Shown here piece after piece: positions 37,501-45,576 of a stretch of 64,000 nt of DNA; position 1 is the stretch's first letter; each line of letters starts with the position of its first letter. Source of the stretch: Dawidia soli (lineage in GTDB: Bacteria > Bacteroidota > Bacteroidia > Cytophagales > Cyclobacteriaceae); the NCBI RefSeq assembly GCF_018598185.1, contig NZ_JAHESC010000028.1:1-64000 (forward strand), written 5' to 3'. Made by a program: the position numbers and the translations under genes. The notes beneath the pieces were generated by a model. It saw nothing but the letters and a program-made list of their open reading frames with translations, had not been told where the DNA came from and made no database searches.

Positions 37501-37900
37501 TGTTATTTTCCAGGTAGACATTTCTCCGCAGCAAATCGTGACCAGTGATCCGCGGCGTCTTAAGATCATCTTTGATAACCTGATCACCAACGCCATTAAA
37601 TACCAGGACCCGGACAAGGAAATGCACATAGTGCAGCTCCGTTTTGAAAGCGGGAAGACCTCGTGGTCGCTGGAAGTCCGCGATAATGGCATCGGCATAA
37701 AAGACAAGCACCTGAGCCGGATATTCGAAATGTTCTTTCGCGCGACCGAACGTGCACAAGGCTCAGGACTTGGCCTGTACATTGTGCACGAAACGGTAAA
37801 CAGGCTCTACGGCAACATCCACGTCTCCTCGGAGTTTGGAGCGTGGACGCGCTTTGTCGTTACGATACCCTATAGCGACGACTATGTAAAACAGGAATGA
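34541..37900 (+). CDS. Two-component propeller histidine kinase without receiver or HTH
   Basis: This 1119-residue sensor has a signal peptide and about fourteen two-component-propeller blades (residues about 25-700; each has a W-G-T-D-G-G-like turn such as LWIGTDGGGL or VWIGTDGGGL). A Y_Y_Y Ig-like domain follows (about 704-771), then one membrane helix (about 778-800), a coiled coil (about 803-886), a HisKA domain with His near 903 in SASHDLVAPL, and an HATPase (N-box DNLITNAIKY, G-boxes NGIGI, GSGLGLY). It differs from classical hybrid sensors of glycan loci in that it ends after the HATPase, with no receiver and no AraC domain. Its response regulator must be encoded elsewhere. ATG 34541 is preferred over the longer 34355 start, which adds an implausible 62-residue leader. 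Confidence 0.88.
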   Translation: MPRKALGIFCLLVAALIGLPAEAQEPVSQLFFKRLSVDKGLSQATINGVCRDQKGFVWFATEDGLDRYDGNEFRVYRHVPGDTTSLSHNVVHFVQEDPLGNLWIGTVDGLNYFDRYTETFKTYNLPNRPGTIYLDAINDGNRNRLWLAAGVGGVRYFDLATHTIHDMEHPALSKMTVWTIEQLGDSLLLGTLGNGLQLFNLKTNVLSTLADSAYNVRAITVTDEAIWFGTEGNGLGKIDRRTHARWSFKRDNGALNNNDVWAIEETKQHALWIGTDGGGLNIVDATGKSLQTCVYSEFDERSIGANTIRSIYTDAEGNTWLGTYNGGVSYHAHMPIQFRWYKKEFDSANSLRNNSVTAFAESADSTVWIGTDGGGLHSFKNGIVNRITLPPPFEHVKVVISILADETGLWLGTFQHGLLHRDAHGNWEQYRHIRGDNTSLSNDIIWTLVRDPWGDLWIGTDRGINKFDARQKIFYSLDNYPPGNIRKLFNNSQVQTILSGVDSTLWVGSYGNLTGYRPATDSVFEVQAHLPGVRNLRVKALQQDGNSLWIGTYGNGLLRYDLKDRRLSVLDEPDGLPNNVILAIEKEANHNLWLSTNKGLVHLDLPDTIFTAFDANYGVQGIVFNRGASIRLRDGRYMFGGSNGFNIFTAQPFDFNHADLHVAFTDLLLANTRVRPGYRLLPKSITETEAITLPYSESHFISFTYSALNYIAPERIRYSYKLDGFDTTWISTMGHNLTFTNLDPGHYTLRVRASYNGHTWGPAASITIHVQTPWWRSLYFRLLVLGTIVLLTYGAYRYRVRWLQARKRELEQLVHAQSREISEQNHHLAAQNEELLQQNEEVSAQKEMIAAQYVLLEETQQELQHINESLESQVHQRTEKLNETIVQLNKTIKELDAFVYSASHDLVAPLKSVLGLVGLARLEHPSDELSLYLTQIETSVEKLENLIQSMIQYSRNTRFQIAQEAVNLYDLIQECIAGVRFMPGAASVIFQVDISPQQIVTSDPRRLKIIFDNLITNAIKYQDPDKEMHIVQLRFESGKTSWSLEVRDNGIGIKDKHLSRIFEMFFRATERAQGSGLGLYIVHETVNRLYGNIHVSSEFGAWTRFVVTIPYSDDYVKQE

Positions 37901-37958
37901 TTCAGCCTTCTGCTTCAGGAGCGTTGCTTGCGGCATTCTTCCATAACACGGCATTCCC

Positions 37959-40900
37959 TTACTTCAGCTCTTTGATCTTGACATTCCTAAAAGACACCTC
38001 GTTACCGTGATCTTGCAGCGCGATATGTCCCTTACGGGCTTTACCAAACCCGGGCATATCTTTGAATTTGCTTTTCAATACCATCTCGTCCCACTGCTTT
38101 GTATGCATATCGAAGTGAGCGATCTGATAGCCGTTCAGCCAAAACTGACAGTTGCCGTTGTTTACGATCAGGCGCGCGCTATTCCACTCCCCCGCCGGGT
38201 TTACCGCTACAAATTTGCTTTCTATCAGATCATACAGGTCGCCGGCGCGGTGCTTTTTAATCCGGGCATCGGGGTGACAGAGATTGTCCAGCAGTTGCAT
38301 CTCGGGCCCGGTCTCCCAGGGGTGTTCAAAGTCTTTTGAGTTTACGACATTGAACAGGATCCCGCTATTACCGCATTTCCCGATTTTCCAATCCAGCGCC
38401 AGCTCAAAGTTCTCGTACTCGCGGGCAGTGGTGATGTCGCCACCTTCAAGCTCACCTGCCTTACCGGATCTATTCAAGGTCAGGACACCGTTGCGCACCT
38501 GCCACGCGCGCCCTGCGCTTCCTCCTTTGAATGACTGCCAGCCGGCTGTCGTCGCGCCGTCGAAGAGCAGCTTCCATCCTTCTTTTTGCTCTTGCTCGGT
38601 CAAGGTATTCGGCAAAGGAGCTTTCGCCGGATTTTTAAACCCGGGTGCTCCTGCAGGAATGCTGTTGAGTGTATACCATCCTTCTGTTGCCCACAAGTTC
38701 CTACCCGTAGTACTTCTGAAAATCCCTTTCAGGCGGATATACACGACGTGCCCCGGTTGCATGCCCTCGATCTCCAGGAATACTTTCTTCCGGTCGGGGG
38801 AAATATTGACCGATTTCACGGCCAGGGATTTTTCGTCCAGCTTCGGACCACCATAATCTGCCGTAGGCTTGTAGTACCATTGTTTGACCTCATAGTCTGT
38901 CGCCGAGGCGCCATCGGCCGCTGCGATCGGCTCGGTCATTTCAATTTCCATTCCGTTTGACCGGGCCCTGACCGCCAGCATTTCGAAGGCAGGATCACCG
39001 GTCCAGATCAACTTCTGAAGTCCGAACCACTTGCCGCCCGCATGCGCCCAGTTGCCGGGGTTGCCGATCATACCGGCGTATAGCGCGCCGTCGGGTCCCC
39101 ACACAGCGCGGTTTACGCCGCCCTCCAACCCTTGCGTAAACCGGAATACAACGCCCTGCATATTGCCGTTTACGTTTTCCATAAACACGCGCTTGAATCC
39201 GCCATGTGTCACTTCCCCATGGAGCATCTGCCCTTTATAAGGACCTACGCTGATCGGAACGGGCTGACTGGGCGAATTGCCTATCTCGTCCTGCGGAAGC
39301 CACACGACGGGCAGCTTCTCCGTTAATGAAGCCGTGCCTGCCGGATCAACCGAACGCGATCCATACCAGGAGCCGGGAGTGATATGCAATACCTTGCTGG
39401 ATGGAAGCCAATCGCCCTGATTATCGGTAACAAACAACTCCCCGTCGGCATTGAAATTGATCCCGTTCGGCGTGCGAAGGCCACTGGCGATGAATTCGTG
39501 ACGGCCGTCTTTCTTGGAGATCTTGATCACTTTTCCGCGGTCGGGAATCTGAGGCTGTGTACTGGCCCCACCGGGATTGATCGCCGTCGCCAGCGCGGCA
39601 TAGAAATATCCGTCCTTATACGCCAGCCCAAAAGCGAACTCGTGAAAGTTAGCGGACACCTTCCACCCGTTGCATACAGCCTCGTATCGATCTATTATTC
39701 CGTCACCATCCGTATCGAGCAACCGGGTCAGCTCGTGTTTCTGCAACACGTAGATGGTATCGTTTATCACTTTTATCCCCAGGGGTTCGGCCAGGCCGGA
39801 CGCGATGCGGGTCACTTTGATCTTCTCGGGAGCGTGGCGCGTAACGCCTTCGAGCTTGTATACCGGCCCCGTCGAATCCCAGGTACAGAGGATCAGGCTG
39901 CTGTCGGACAAGAAATCCATTCCCCCCACCTTCGGCTCGAAGGAAGACGGACGTGCCTGTTCCAGTGTAAAGGATGGGTGCACGCCGGCTTCGTCGCGCT
40001 GGTCGCCGGGAACGCTGCGTACCAGCTCACGGATCGGCACGTAAGGGATGGAGCGTTTGAAATGGGATGTCGTATGACCAAGGTTCTTTTCGTCGATGAC
40101 GGCAAACTTACCGGTATCGTGCATAGCCCATTGCAGCGACAATGCCAGGCCACCACCGCCCTGGTAAAAGATGATCTCCACAGGGTGCTTTCCTTTCTTC
40201 AGCACGATCTCGGCTTCCCGGGCCTGCGTGGCGTGAAAACCGTCATTGTCGATCAACAGCTCGTTGTCGAGCCACATGCGCGATCCGTCATCACTGACCA
40301 GGCGAAACACGAAATTGTCATCTTTTTCTATGGTAATAAACCCTTTTATATGCAAAAGCATATTCTCCCGCGATTTCGGGGCATTCTGAAAGCTCTCTTC
40401 GTTGAAATGAATGGACGGCGCCACCGCTGTATAAATGGGATCGGCGTGCTGGGGCAAGTCGTATAAATTACCTGTTGCCGACTCGATCGAATAGAGCGAT
40501 ACCGCCAGGCCGGAGTAATCCTTATTCTTCTCTCCTTTTTCAAACTCGTTCTTTTCATCCAGGCCAACCTGGATAAAGGGCGCCGCCACGCCGATACCAT
40601 TGTCGGACGCCGGCTCATTTCCCATGGTTTCACCATCCAGGGATAACACATACGAGACCATCTTGACGGCGTCCGGCTCCATCAGGTCCGGGTGCGGAGA
40701 CATCGGAACGGCACCCCAATTGCCCGAACCGCCCGTAATCACTTTATCGGCCAGCATTTTAACGTTTGCCTCGGTAAAAGCATATTTTTTAGAAATGTCC
40801 ACATAGGCCGGCCCCACGGTCTTGACCTTTTCGTTGTGACAGGTTTTGCAATCGGACGTTTCGATGAGTGCTGCTCCTTGCGTCAGGAGGTCGCCAGGCT

Positions 40901-41651
40901 GAGCTTCTTCCTTTTTATCGGTCCGCTCTTCAAATCCAGGATGGAAAAATACCTGGAGGTCCGTGTTATCATTTTCCTTCAGGAGCACCTCTACCTCGGC
41001 CTGGTATGTTGTGCCGTCCTGGCTCTTTATCTCTCCCGAGCGGATAACGCTTACATCACCGCTGCACGTGTAATCATCGGCCCCCTGCATATTGGAAAGC
41101 AACGTCCTAATCTTGACACGTGTACCGGCCGGTGCGCTCACCACGCGGAATGTCCGGGCCAGTCCCGGCTGATCCGCTTTCGGGTCATACTCCGGGCTTT
41201 CATCCACCAGGATCTCACCGCCCCCTTCATTTTCCAACTGGAAATGAAAGGTGACTTTGTTGCCTTTTATACTATAACCACGAAACTGTGGCACAGCCGG
41301 GAAATCCTTGCCGTCGCGCACCAGATACCAGAATGTGCTCCTGGCAGACTGCGTAAAATACGCGTATCCTTTCGTAGAGGGTTGCGGGCCGTGATGGGTG
41401 GTATAAACTGCACCATCAAATACTACGCCGCCTTTCCACGCCTTGTATAACTGACACGATTGTGCATCGTAGCTCACATACAGATTGTCGTGTAACGCCA
41501 CCGTGATCATTCTCGGCCGGTCGTCCAATACAGATCGAAACACCCAAGGATCGCGTGGTCGCTCGACCCTATTTCCAGATTCACAGCCAGCCATTACCGA
41601 AAACAGCAATGCGACCCATACGCCAGTTTGAACTTTGCTAATTTTTGCCAT
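37959..41651 (-). CDS. Cytochrome c / PA14 / propeller / 3-keto-disaccharide hydrolase lipoprotein
   Basis: A 1230-residue lipoprotein (lipobox Cys near 23). Domains in order: an N-terminal beta-rich region; cytochrome c with CKTCH near residue 268 and a Met candidate in VPMSPHPD; a PA14-like carbohydrate-binding domain (about 410-510; GFITIEKDDNFVFRLVSDDG, RMWLDNELLID); a sorbosone/glucose-dehydrogenase-type beta-propeller (about 550-900); an Ig-like segment; and a C-terminal 3-keto-disaccharide hydrolase domain (DUF1080; LLFDGATTAGWQSFKGG, about 1017-1229). Such domains join oxidation of a glycoside to cleavage of the keto-sugar. This suggests stepwise breakdown of a glycoside in the periplasm. 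It lies downstream of the SusCDE operon, after a repeated leader element that also precedes susC. Confidence 0.85.
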   Translation of the reverse strand: MAKISKVQTGVWVALLFSVMAGCESGNRVERPRDPWVFRSVLDDRPRMITVALHDNLYVSYDAQSCQLYKAWKGGVVFDGAVYTTHHGPQPSTKGYAYFTQSARSTFWYLVRDGKDFPAVPQFRGYSIKGNKVTFHFQLENEGGGEILVDESPEYDPKADQPGLARTFRVVSAPAGTRVKIRTLLSNMQGADDYTCSGDVSVIRSGEIKSQDGTTYQAEVEVLLKENDNTDLQVFFHPGFEERTDKKEEAQPGDLLTQGAALIETSDCKTCHNEKVKTVGPAYVDISKKYAFTEANVKMLADKVITGGSGNWGAVPMSPHPDLMEPDAVKMVSYVLSLDGETMGNEPASDNGIGVAAPFIQVGLDEKNEFEKGEKNKDYSGLAVSLYSIESATGNLYDLPQHADPIYTAVAPSIHFNEESFQNAPKSRENMLLHIKGFITIEKDDNFVFRLVSDDGSRMWLDNELLIDNDGFHATQAREAEIVLKKGKHPVEIIFYQGGGGLALSLQWAMHDTGKFAVIDEKNLGHTTSHFKRSIPYVPIRELVRSVPGDQRDEAGVHPSFTLEQARPSSFEPKVGGMDFLSDSSLILCTWDSTGPVYKLEGVTRHAPEKIKVTRIASGLAEPLGIKVINDTIYVLQKHELTRLLDTDGDGIIDRYEAVCNGWKVSANFHEFAFGLAYKDGYFYAALATAINPGGASTQPQIPDRGKVIKISKKDGRHEFIASGLRTPNGINFNADGELFVTDNQGDWLPSSKVLHITPGSWYGSRSVDPAGTASLTEKLPVVWLPQDEIGNSPSQPVPISVGPYKGQMLHGEVTHGGFKRVFMENVNGNMQGVVFRFTQGLEGGVNRAVWGPDGALYAGMIGNPGNWAHAGGKWFGLQKLIWTGDPAFEMLAVRARSNGMEIEMTEPIAAADGASATDYEVKQWYYKPTADYGGPKLDEKSLAVKSVNISPDRKKVFLEIEGMQPGHVVYIRLKGIFRSTTGRNLWATEGWYTLNSIPAGAPGFKNPAKAPLPNTLTEQEQKEGWKLLFDGATTAGWQSFKGGSAGRAWQVRNGVLTLNRSGKAGELEGGDITTAREYENFELALDWKIGKCGNSGILFNVVNSKDFEHPWETGPEMQLLDNLCHPDARIKKHRAGDLYDLIESKFVAVNPAGEWNSARLIVNNGNCQFWLNGYQIAHFDMHTKQWDEMVLKSKFKDMPGFGKARKGHIALQDHGNEVSFRNVKIKELK

Positions 41652-41696
41652 TGATTGATAAAAGAATGATACACAGATCACAAGGAAAAATCACCC

Positions 41697-41727
41697 CTTG
41701 ATGTCTCCGATGTTTTTTTTAAATTTG
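41697..41727 (+). promoter_or_regulatory. Candidate promoter for the first repeat-element RNA
   Basis: TAAATTTG (41720-41727) fits the Bacteroidota -7 box TAnnTTTG exactly, and CTTG at 41697-41700, 19 bp upstream, is close to the -33 TTTG. A transcript would start near 41733, right where the 120-bp repeat begins (GGTTTTAG). This supports plus-strand transcription of the repeat. Confidence 0.4.
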
Positions 41728-41730
41728 ATT

Positions 41731-41852
41731 GGTTTTAGTTCATGAAAATGGACATAACTGTCCTGACGGTTTGGATACGAGCGGCAATTCATAGTCAAAC
41801 CCAGGGATCTTAATGCAAGTCGGTGATGTTCCAACATCACCGATTTTTTTTT
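41731..41852 (+). ncRNA. Repeated element copy 1, candidate small RNA
   Basis: A ~120-bp sequence also found at 48981-49101 (about 80-85% identity by eye, including an identical 19-base block AGCGGCAATTCATAGTCAA). It ends with TCGGTGATGT-TCCA-ACATCACCGA, a perfect 10-bp hairpin at 41820-41843, and a run of nine T, so on the plus strand it has the end of a rho-independent terminator. No plus-strand gene precedes it within 3.8 kb, so it should end its own short RNA. The element begins 80 bp upstream of the minus-strand 1230-residue lipoprotein start and would run antisense to that gene's leader. Alternatively it holds a minus-strand promoter (TTGACT, 15 bp, TATCCA). Confidence 0.5.
41820..41852 (+). 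terminator. Rho-independent terminator of repeat copy 1
   Basis: A perfect 10-bp stem (11 with a minimal loop) at 41820-41843 is followed by nine T residues at 41844-41852. This is the strongest terminator in the locus, yet no annotated plus-strand gene uses it. Confidence 0.75.
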
Positions 41853-42041
41853 GTATCTATCTACCTCATAGGAAGTTAGCATCAAATGAACATACGTTGC
41901 CGCCCCTTTACCCATAAGCGCCGGTGTCAGCATACTTTACTATCCATATAGTACACGAACCGGCAGATTTTTACTCTTTCCCATCAAAAAAAAGTAGCGG
42001 CCACAGGTATGAGCCCCTCGATAGGATATACCCACTACGAC

Positions 42042-42069
42042 AAGTGGGCGCCCGGTCAGGCGCCCACTT
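42042..42069 (-). terminator. Hairpin past the SusE-like gene
   Basis: AAGTGGGCGCC and GGCGCCCACTT form a perfect 11-bp GC-rich stem around a 6-nt loop, 55 bp past the SusE-like stop. No T-run follows on either strand. A second, mutually exclusive stem (CCCAC 42031-42035 with GTGGG 42044-42048) overlaps it. It may end or protect the susCDE transcript. Confidence 0.5.
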
Positions 42070-42123
42070 ATACAGATCAACGTTTCAGCAGCTGTTCTGG
42101 CTCACGGCTCCCGCCCTGAGAGA

Positions 42124-43617
42124 TCACTGCTTCACAATGGAAATCGTTTCTTTCAACTGGTTGACGGTGATGGTATAGGTGCCTTCTTCACCTGCCTTCA
42201 ATTTGAACTTATTAACCGACGTACCGGTAGACGTAAACGACAACTGCGTCGCCGTTATGCCTGCACCGGACGTTGGTGCGGCAAAGAACGTGGTATTCGA
42301 GGCCTCTGACGACACCGGGAACGTAAACTGGCCCCGTCCGGCTGCGTTGAGCTCGCCGGTCCATGTAAATACGTACGGATCGTCCGGATCTGCGGTCATC
42401 GCGATAGCATTGGCCGGATCCCATCCCGCGGACGTTGCGTCGCCAAGGATATAAAGCTGGTCGAACGGCACATACTTCATGATCCGTATGGAACGGTTCG
42501 CGCCGATATTGAGAATGATCTTATAGGGCCCCGCATCGACAACGTCCCATTTATTATCCGGCGTTGCTTTTGCATGGAGATTGACATCGGTGCTGGTGAC
42601 GGCTCCGTTATCTACGGGAGGCATGTAACTATCTACGCTCCAGTTACCGGTACCCGTCATGATTTTGAATTTGCCGTTTGTCAGAACCTCGTTATACTTA
42701 AACTGGTAGATATTGGTGGGATCGGCCGCCATTTCATTGGGGTTGTCTTTGTTCCATCCATTGGGTGTTGCATCTCCCACGATCCACATTTTTGTGTATG
42801 CCGCAGGTGTGACATCCTTCGAGGTCGGCGTGGCCTTAAACATAACCGGATTGGATTTAACCACTTTATCACTGATGATCACACTCGCGGTGACCTGTGC
42901 GGTAACATCGGCGGTTTTACCGGCCTCTATTCTCAATTTATCGATGAGGAGGTTATTCAGGTCAACATGGGTAAACTCTTTGCTGACATCGGTCAATACA
43001 TCGACTGTTGTAGTCCACGTACCCGCTGTCAGAACAATCTTGTACTCAATAAACAAGCTCTTGGCCGTGGCCCACGCCAGAGTAACCGCTTCGCCGGCAG
43101 GGTTCGCCAGGTCGGTGTATACTTCCGTCTTCGAAACCGACAGCGTTACATCGTCGAGGGCCGGCTCGGGTACTTTGGGCGAGGGTGTCACAACGACCGT
43201 AATCACATTGGACAAGCTACTTTTAGTACCATCCGTAACGTTCGCAACAACAACGACATCCACGCTTGCCGGTTTTCCGATTTCAAGCCCTAGGTCATCC
43301 ACCATTATTTTATTAAAGGCTGCATGGATGAACTTCCGGCTGACCTCGGATAAAACGTCTACCGTATCAGACTTTCCATTCGCAGTAAAAACCAACTTAT
43401 ACTGAACAAGAGAGCTCTTTTCAGCGTGCCATGAAAACGTAATTACTTCGTCTGTCGGTTTGTCGTAATCAACGACGACCTCAGCTTTCGAAGCTGATAA
43501 AACGCCGACGTCTATCGGCACCTGGCGTGGATCATCATCACTGCAGGAAAACAATGTCACTAACAACAGTAGCGTCGCCGCATAATAAAAGCGGTTTATA
43601 TAGTTATTATTTTTCAT
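42124..43617 (-). CDS. SusE/SusF-like outer-membrane glycan-binding lipoprotein
   Basis: The 497-residue protein has a lipobox (VTLFSCSDDD, Cys near 25), two N-terminal SusE-type Ig-like repeats (about 35-145 and 155-270, each starting LSASKAEVVVD or LSVSKTEVYTD and containing W-x-A-x-K-S), and two C-terminal carbohydrate-binding-like domains (starting MWIVGDATPNGW and LYILGDATSAGW). This is the SusE layout: surface glycan binding that assists the SusC/D importer. It is the third gene of the minus-strand operon after susC and susD, 99 bp from susD. Confidence 0.85.
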   Translation of the reverse strand: MKNNNYINRFYYAATLLLLVTLFSCSDDDPRQVPIDVGVLSASKAEVVVDYDKPTDEVITFSWHAEKSSLVQYKLVFTANGKSDTVDVLSEVSRKFIHAAFNKIMVDDLGLEIGKPASVDVVVVANVTDGTKSSLSNVITVVVTPSPKVPEPALDDVTLSVSKTEVYTDLANPAGEAVTLAWATAKSLFIEYKIVLTAGTWTTTVDVLTDVSKEFTHVDLNNLLIDKLRIEAGKTADVTAQVTASVIISDKVVKSNPVMFKATPTSKDVTPAAYTKMWIVGDATPNGWNKDNPNEMAADPTNIYQFKYNEVLTNGKFKIMTGTGNWSVDSYMPPVDNGAVTSTDVNLHAKATPDNKWDVVDAGPYKIILNIGANRSIRIMKYVPFDQLYILGDATSAGWDPANAIAMTADPDDPYVFTWTGELNAAGRGQFTFPVSSEASNTTFFAAPTSGAGITATQLSFTSTGTSVNKFKLKAGEEGTYTITVNQLKETISIVKQ

Positions 43618-43716
43618 ACATGATTCTTTATAGGTCAGGTATAGTGAGTTCTAATTGACGTCTGAAGACTACCCTGGCTTGGCAGCAAACCCGGGTAGTC
43701 TCTCATCGGTCGTTCA

Positions 43717-45558
43717 TTACCAATAGGGGTTTTGAACCAGGTTGGGATTCTTATCAATTTCGGATTGAGGGACGGGAAACCAGTAGTTCTTCTTGGTAAA
43801 CACGCGTTTCTGATACACCGTGCGCTTATAGAAGGCGTTGGCGTTGTTGGGATCATCCGATTTTTCCTTGCCGAAGAAATTCATGCCGGTAAAATCTCCG
43901 GCCAAAACCTCTTCTCCGATCTTCCATCGGCGTATATCACTGTAGCGAATGCCCTCACAGTTGAGCTCTACGCGTCTTTCGCGACGGATAACCTCCCGCA
44001 TGGCCGCCTGACCCGGGTCGGCCGCCAGGGCCGGTACGCCGGCGCGCTCGCGGACCAGGTTTAAATACGTCAGAACATCGGGGTGGCCTGGATCGGTCTC
44101 ATTCAGGGCTTCTGCGTAATTGAGGTACGCCTCCCCCAGTCGGTAGAGAATTCCCGGCCGGTACGGATTTGTTCCATTCCGTGGATCATAGTCCGGGTGA
44201 ACCTTCTTACGAACCAGGTAGCCATTCTGCGGCGCATCCCATGTCGGCCCGCCATCCGGCTGATCTAAGAAGAAGTTCGTTTTCCGGTTCTCGCGACGGT
44301 GCCACTCCTCATTAAACATGACCGAGATATAAAAGCGGGGCTCGCGGTTACAATACATATTATAGGTACCTGCCAACGTCACCTTGCCCACGCCGTTAAC
44401 TTCGTCCCATTTTGTGTTGCGTACTTCGTCTGCTGCCGAAAAACCGTTTTCAACATATCCGGACGCCGGATCTGTGATCGGCAGACCGTTCTTCATATAA
44501 AAGGCATCGACCAGCGACTGGGTGACACCCAACCCGCCGTTACCACCGGTGCCGCGGGGCTGAGCATGCTTGTCATACTCCGACGAATTCACATCCGGCC
44601 GGGCAAACAGGATCTCTTTATTGCCATCGATCGATTTCTTAAACATCATGTTCTGGTACGAGAGGAATGGGTCGATGCTGGCATCGTCGTTATACTCGTA
44701 ATAAAGCTTGTGGCCCGCATCATGTGCCTTCTCGATCAGTAGTCTGCAAGCATCGGTTGCACGCGTCCATTTACCGGCGTCATAGCTGGAATTGTATAGT
44801 GCCACACCTTTGTCGTTTATGAAGTCTGCATAGTCGGGATTACCGTTGACGAGTGGACTGGCTGCAAACAGCAGCATGCGCGCGCGCACGGCCAGGCACA
44901 TGATAGAAGTGGCCCTGCCAAATTTGCTATTATTGGTATACGCCGCCGGCAGCTTTGTAGACAGGTCTAAAAGCTCGGCATCGATCCAGCTGATCACGTC
45001 ATCAAAAGGAGTCTGGCCCAGGAACAATTCTTCCGGCGGGGCATCGGTCTCTGTCAGGCCTGTATTAAAGGGGATAACGCCGTACATTTCTGTCATGAGC
45101 CAGTAGTAGTAGGCGATAAGGAATCGTGCTTCATATTTCATGAGGTCGACTTCCTCCTGTGTGACCTTCTGTGCATCGTTGGGCTTGACGTTATCCAGAA
45201 AGATATACGCCGATCGGATACGCTTCGGTAATACGTCCCAGTAATTGGGCTCGGTGTTGCCGGGCGTCCAATTCCCTTGTTGCCGGTCCACTACCCACCA
45301 GCCGAATTGCGCCCACCGGTAAGAAGGGTTCAGGTCGTCAGACAATGGGTCGTAGCCTATATGCCGGGTAAATCCCCAGTAAGGGTCGGGAATACTGGAA
45401 TAAATGCCGGCCAGCCAGTCCTCCGTGCGCACCTTGTCGTTAAACACCATTTCCAGTGTAAGCTGGTCGTCAGGTTCCTTGTCCAGGAAATCCGAACACG
45501 ACACAGCCGCCACAAGCAAAACAGCCAGTAATATATTCTTCAGGAAGTTCATACGCAT
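43717..45558 (-). CDS. SusD/RagB outer-membrane glycan-binding lipoprotein
   Basis: The 613-residue lipoprotein (lipobox VAAVSCSDFL) is a typical SusD. It has TPR-like helices in its N-terminal half and the family C-terminal block EALNETDPGHPDVLTYLNLVRERAGV, RRERRVELNCEGIRYSDIRRWKIG and the end motif VPQSEIDKNPNLVQNPYW. It forms the lid of the SusC channel and binds the substrate at the surface. The gene follows susC with a gap of 18 bp, so they are co-transcribed. ATG 45552, two codons downstream, is an equally likely start. Confidence 0.92.
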   Translation of the reverse strand: MRMNFLKNILLAVLLVAAVSCSDFLDKEPDDQLTLEMVFNDKVRTEDWLAGIYSSIPDPYWGFTRHIGYDPLSDDLNPSYRWAQFGWWVVDRQQGNWTPGNTEPNYWDVLPKRIRSAYIFLDNVKPNDAQKVTQEEVDLMKYEARFLIAYYYWLMTEMYGVIPFNTGLTETDAPPEELFLGQTPFDDVISWIDAELLDLSTKLPAAYTNNSKFGRATSIMCLAVRARMLLFAASPLVNGNPDYADFINDKGVALYNSSYDAGKWTRATDACRLLIEKAHDAGHKLYYEYNDDASIDPFLSYQNMMFKKSIDGNKEILFARPDVNSSEYDKHAQPRGTGGNGGLGVTQSLVDAFYMKNGLPITDPASGYVENGFSAADEVRNTKWDEVNGVGKVTLAGTYNMYCNREPRFYISVMFNEEWHRRENRKTNFFLDQPDGGPTWDAPQNGYLVRKKVHPDYDPRNGTNPYRPGILYRLGEAYLNYAEALNETDPGHPDVLTYLNLVRERAGVPALAADPGQAAMREVIRRERRVELNCEGIRYSDIRRWKIGEEVLAGDFTGMNFFGKEKSDDPNNANAFYKRTVYQKRVFTKKNYWFPVPQSEIDKNPNLVQNPYW

Positions 45559-45576
45559 TCTGTTAAGATGTTTAGC

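Noticed and set aside
41691-41933. 80-codon minus-strand frame covering repeat copy 1
   Set aside because: The repeat's second copy does not keep the frame open, as the two differ by a 1-bp indel, so it is not a conserved coding sequence.
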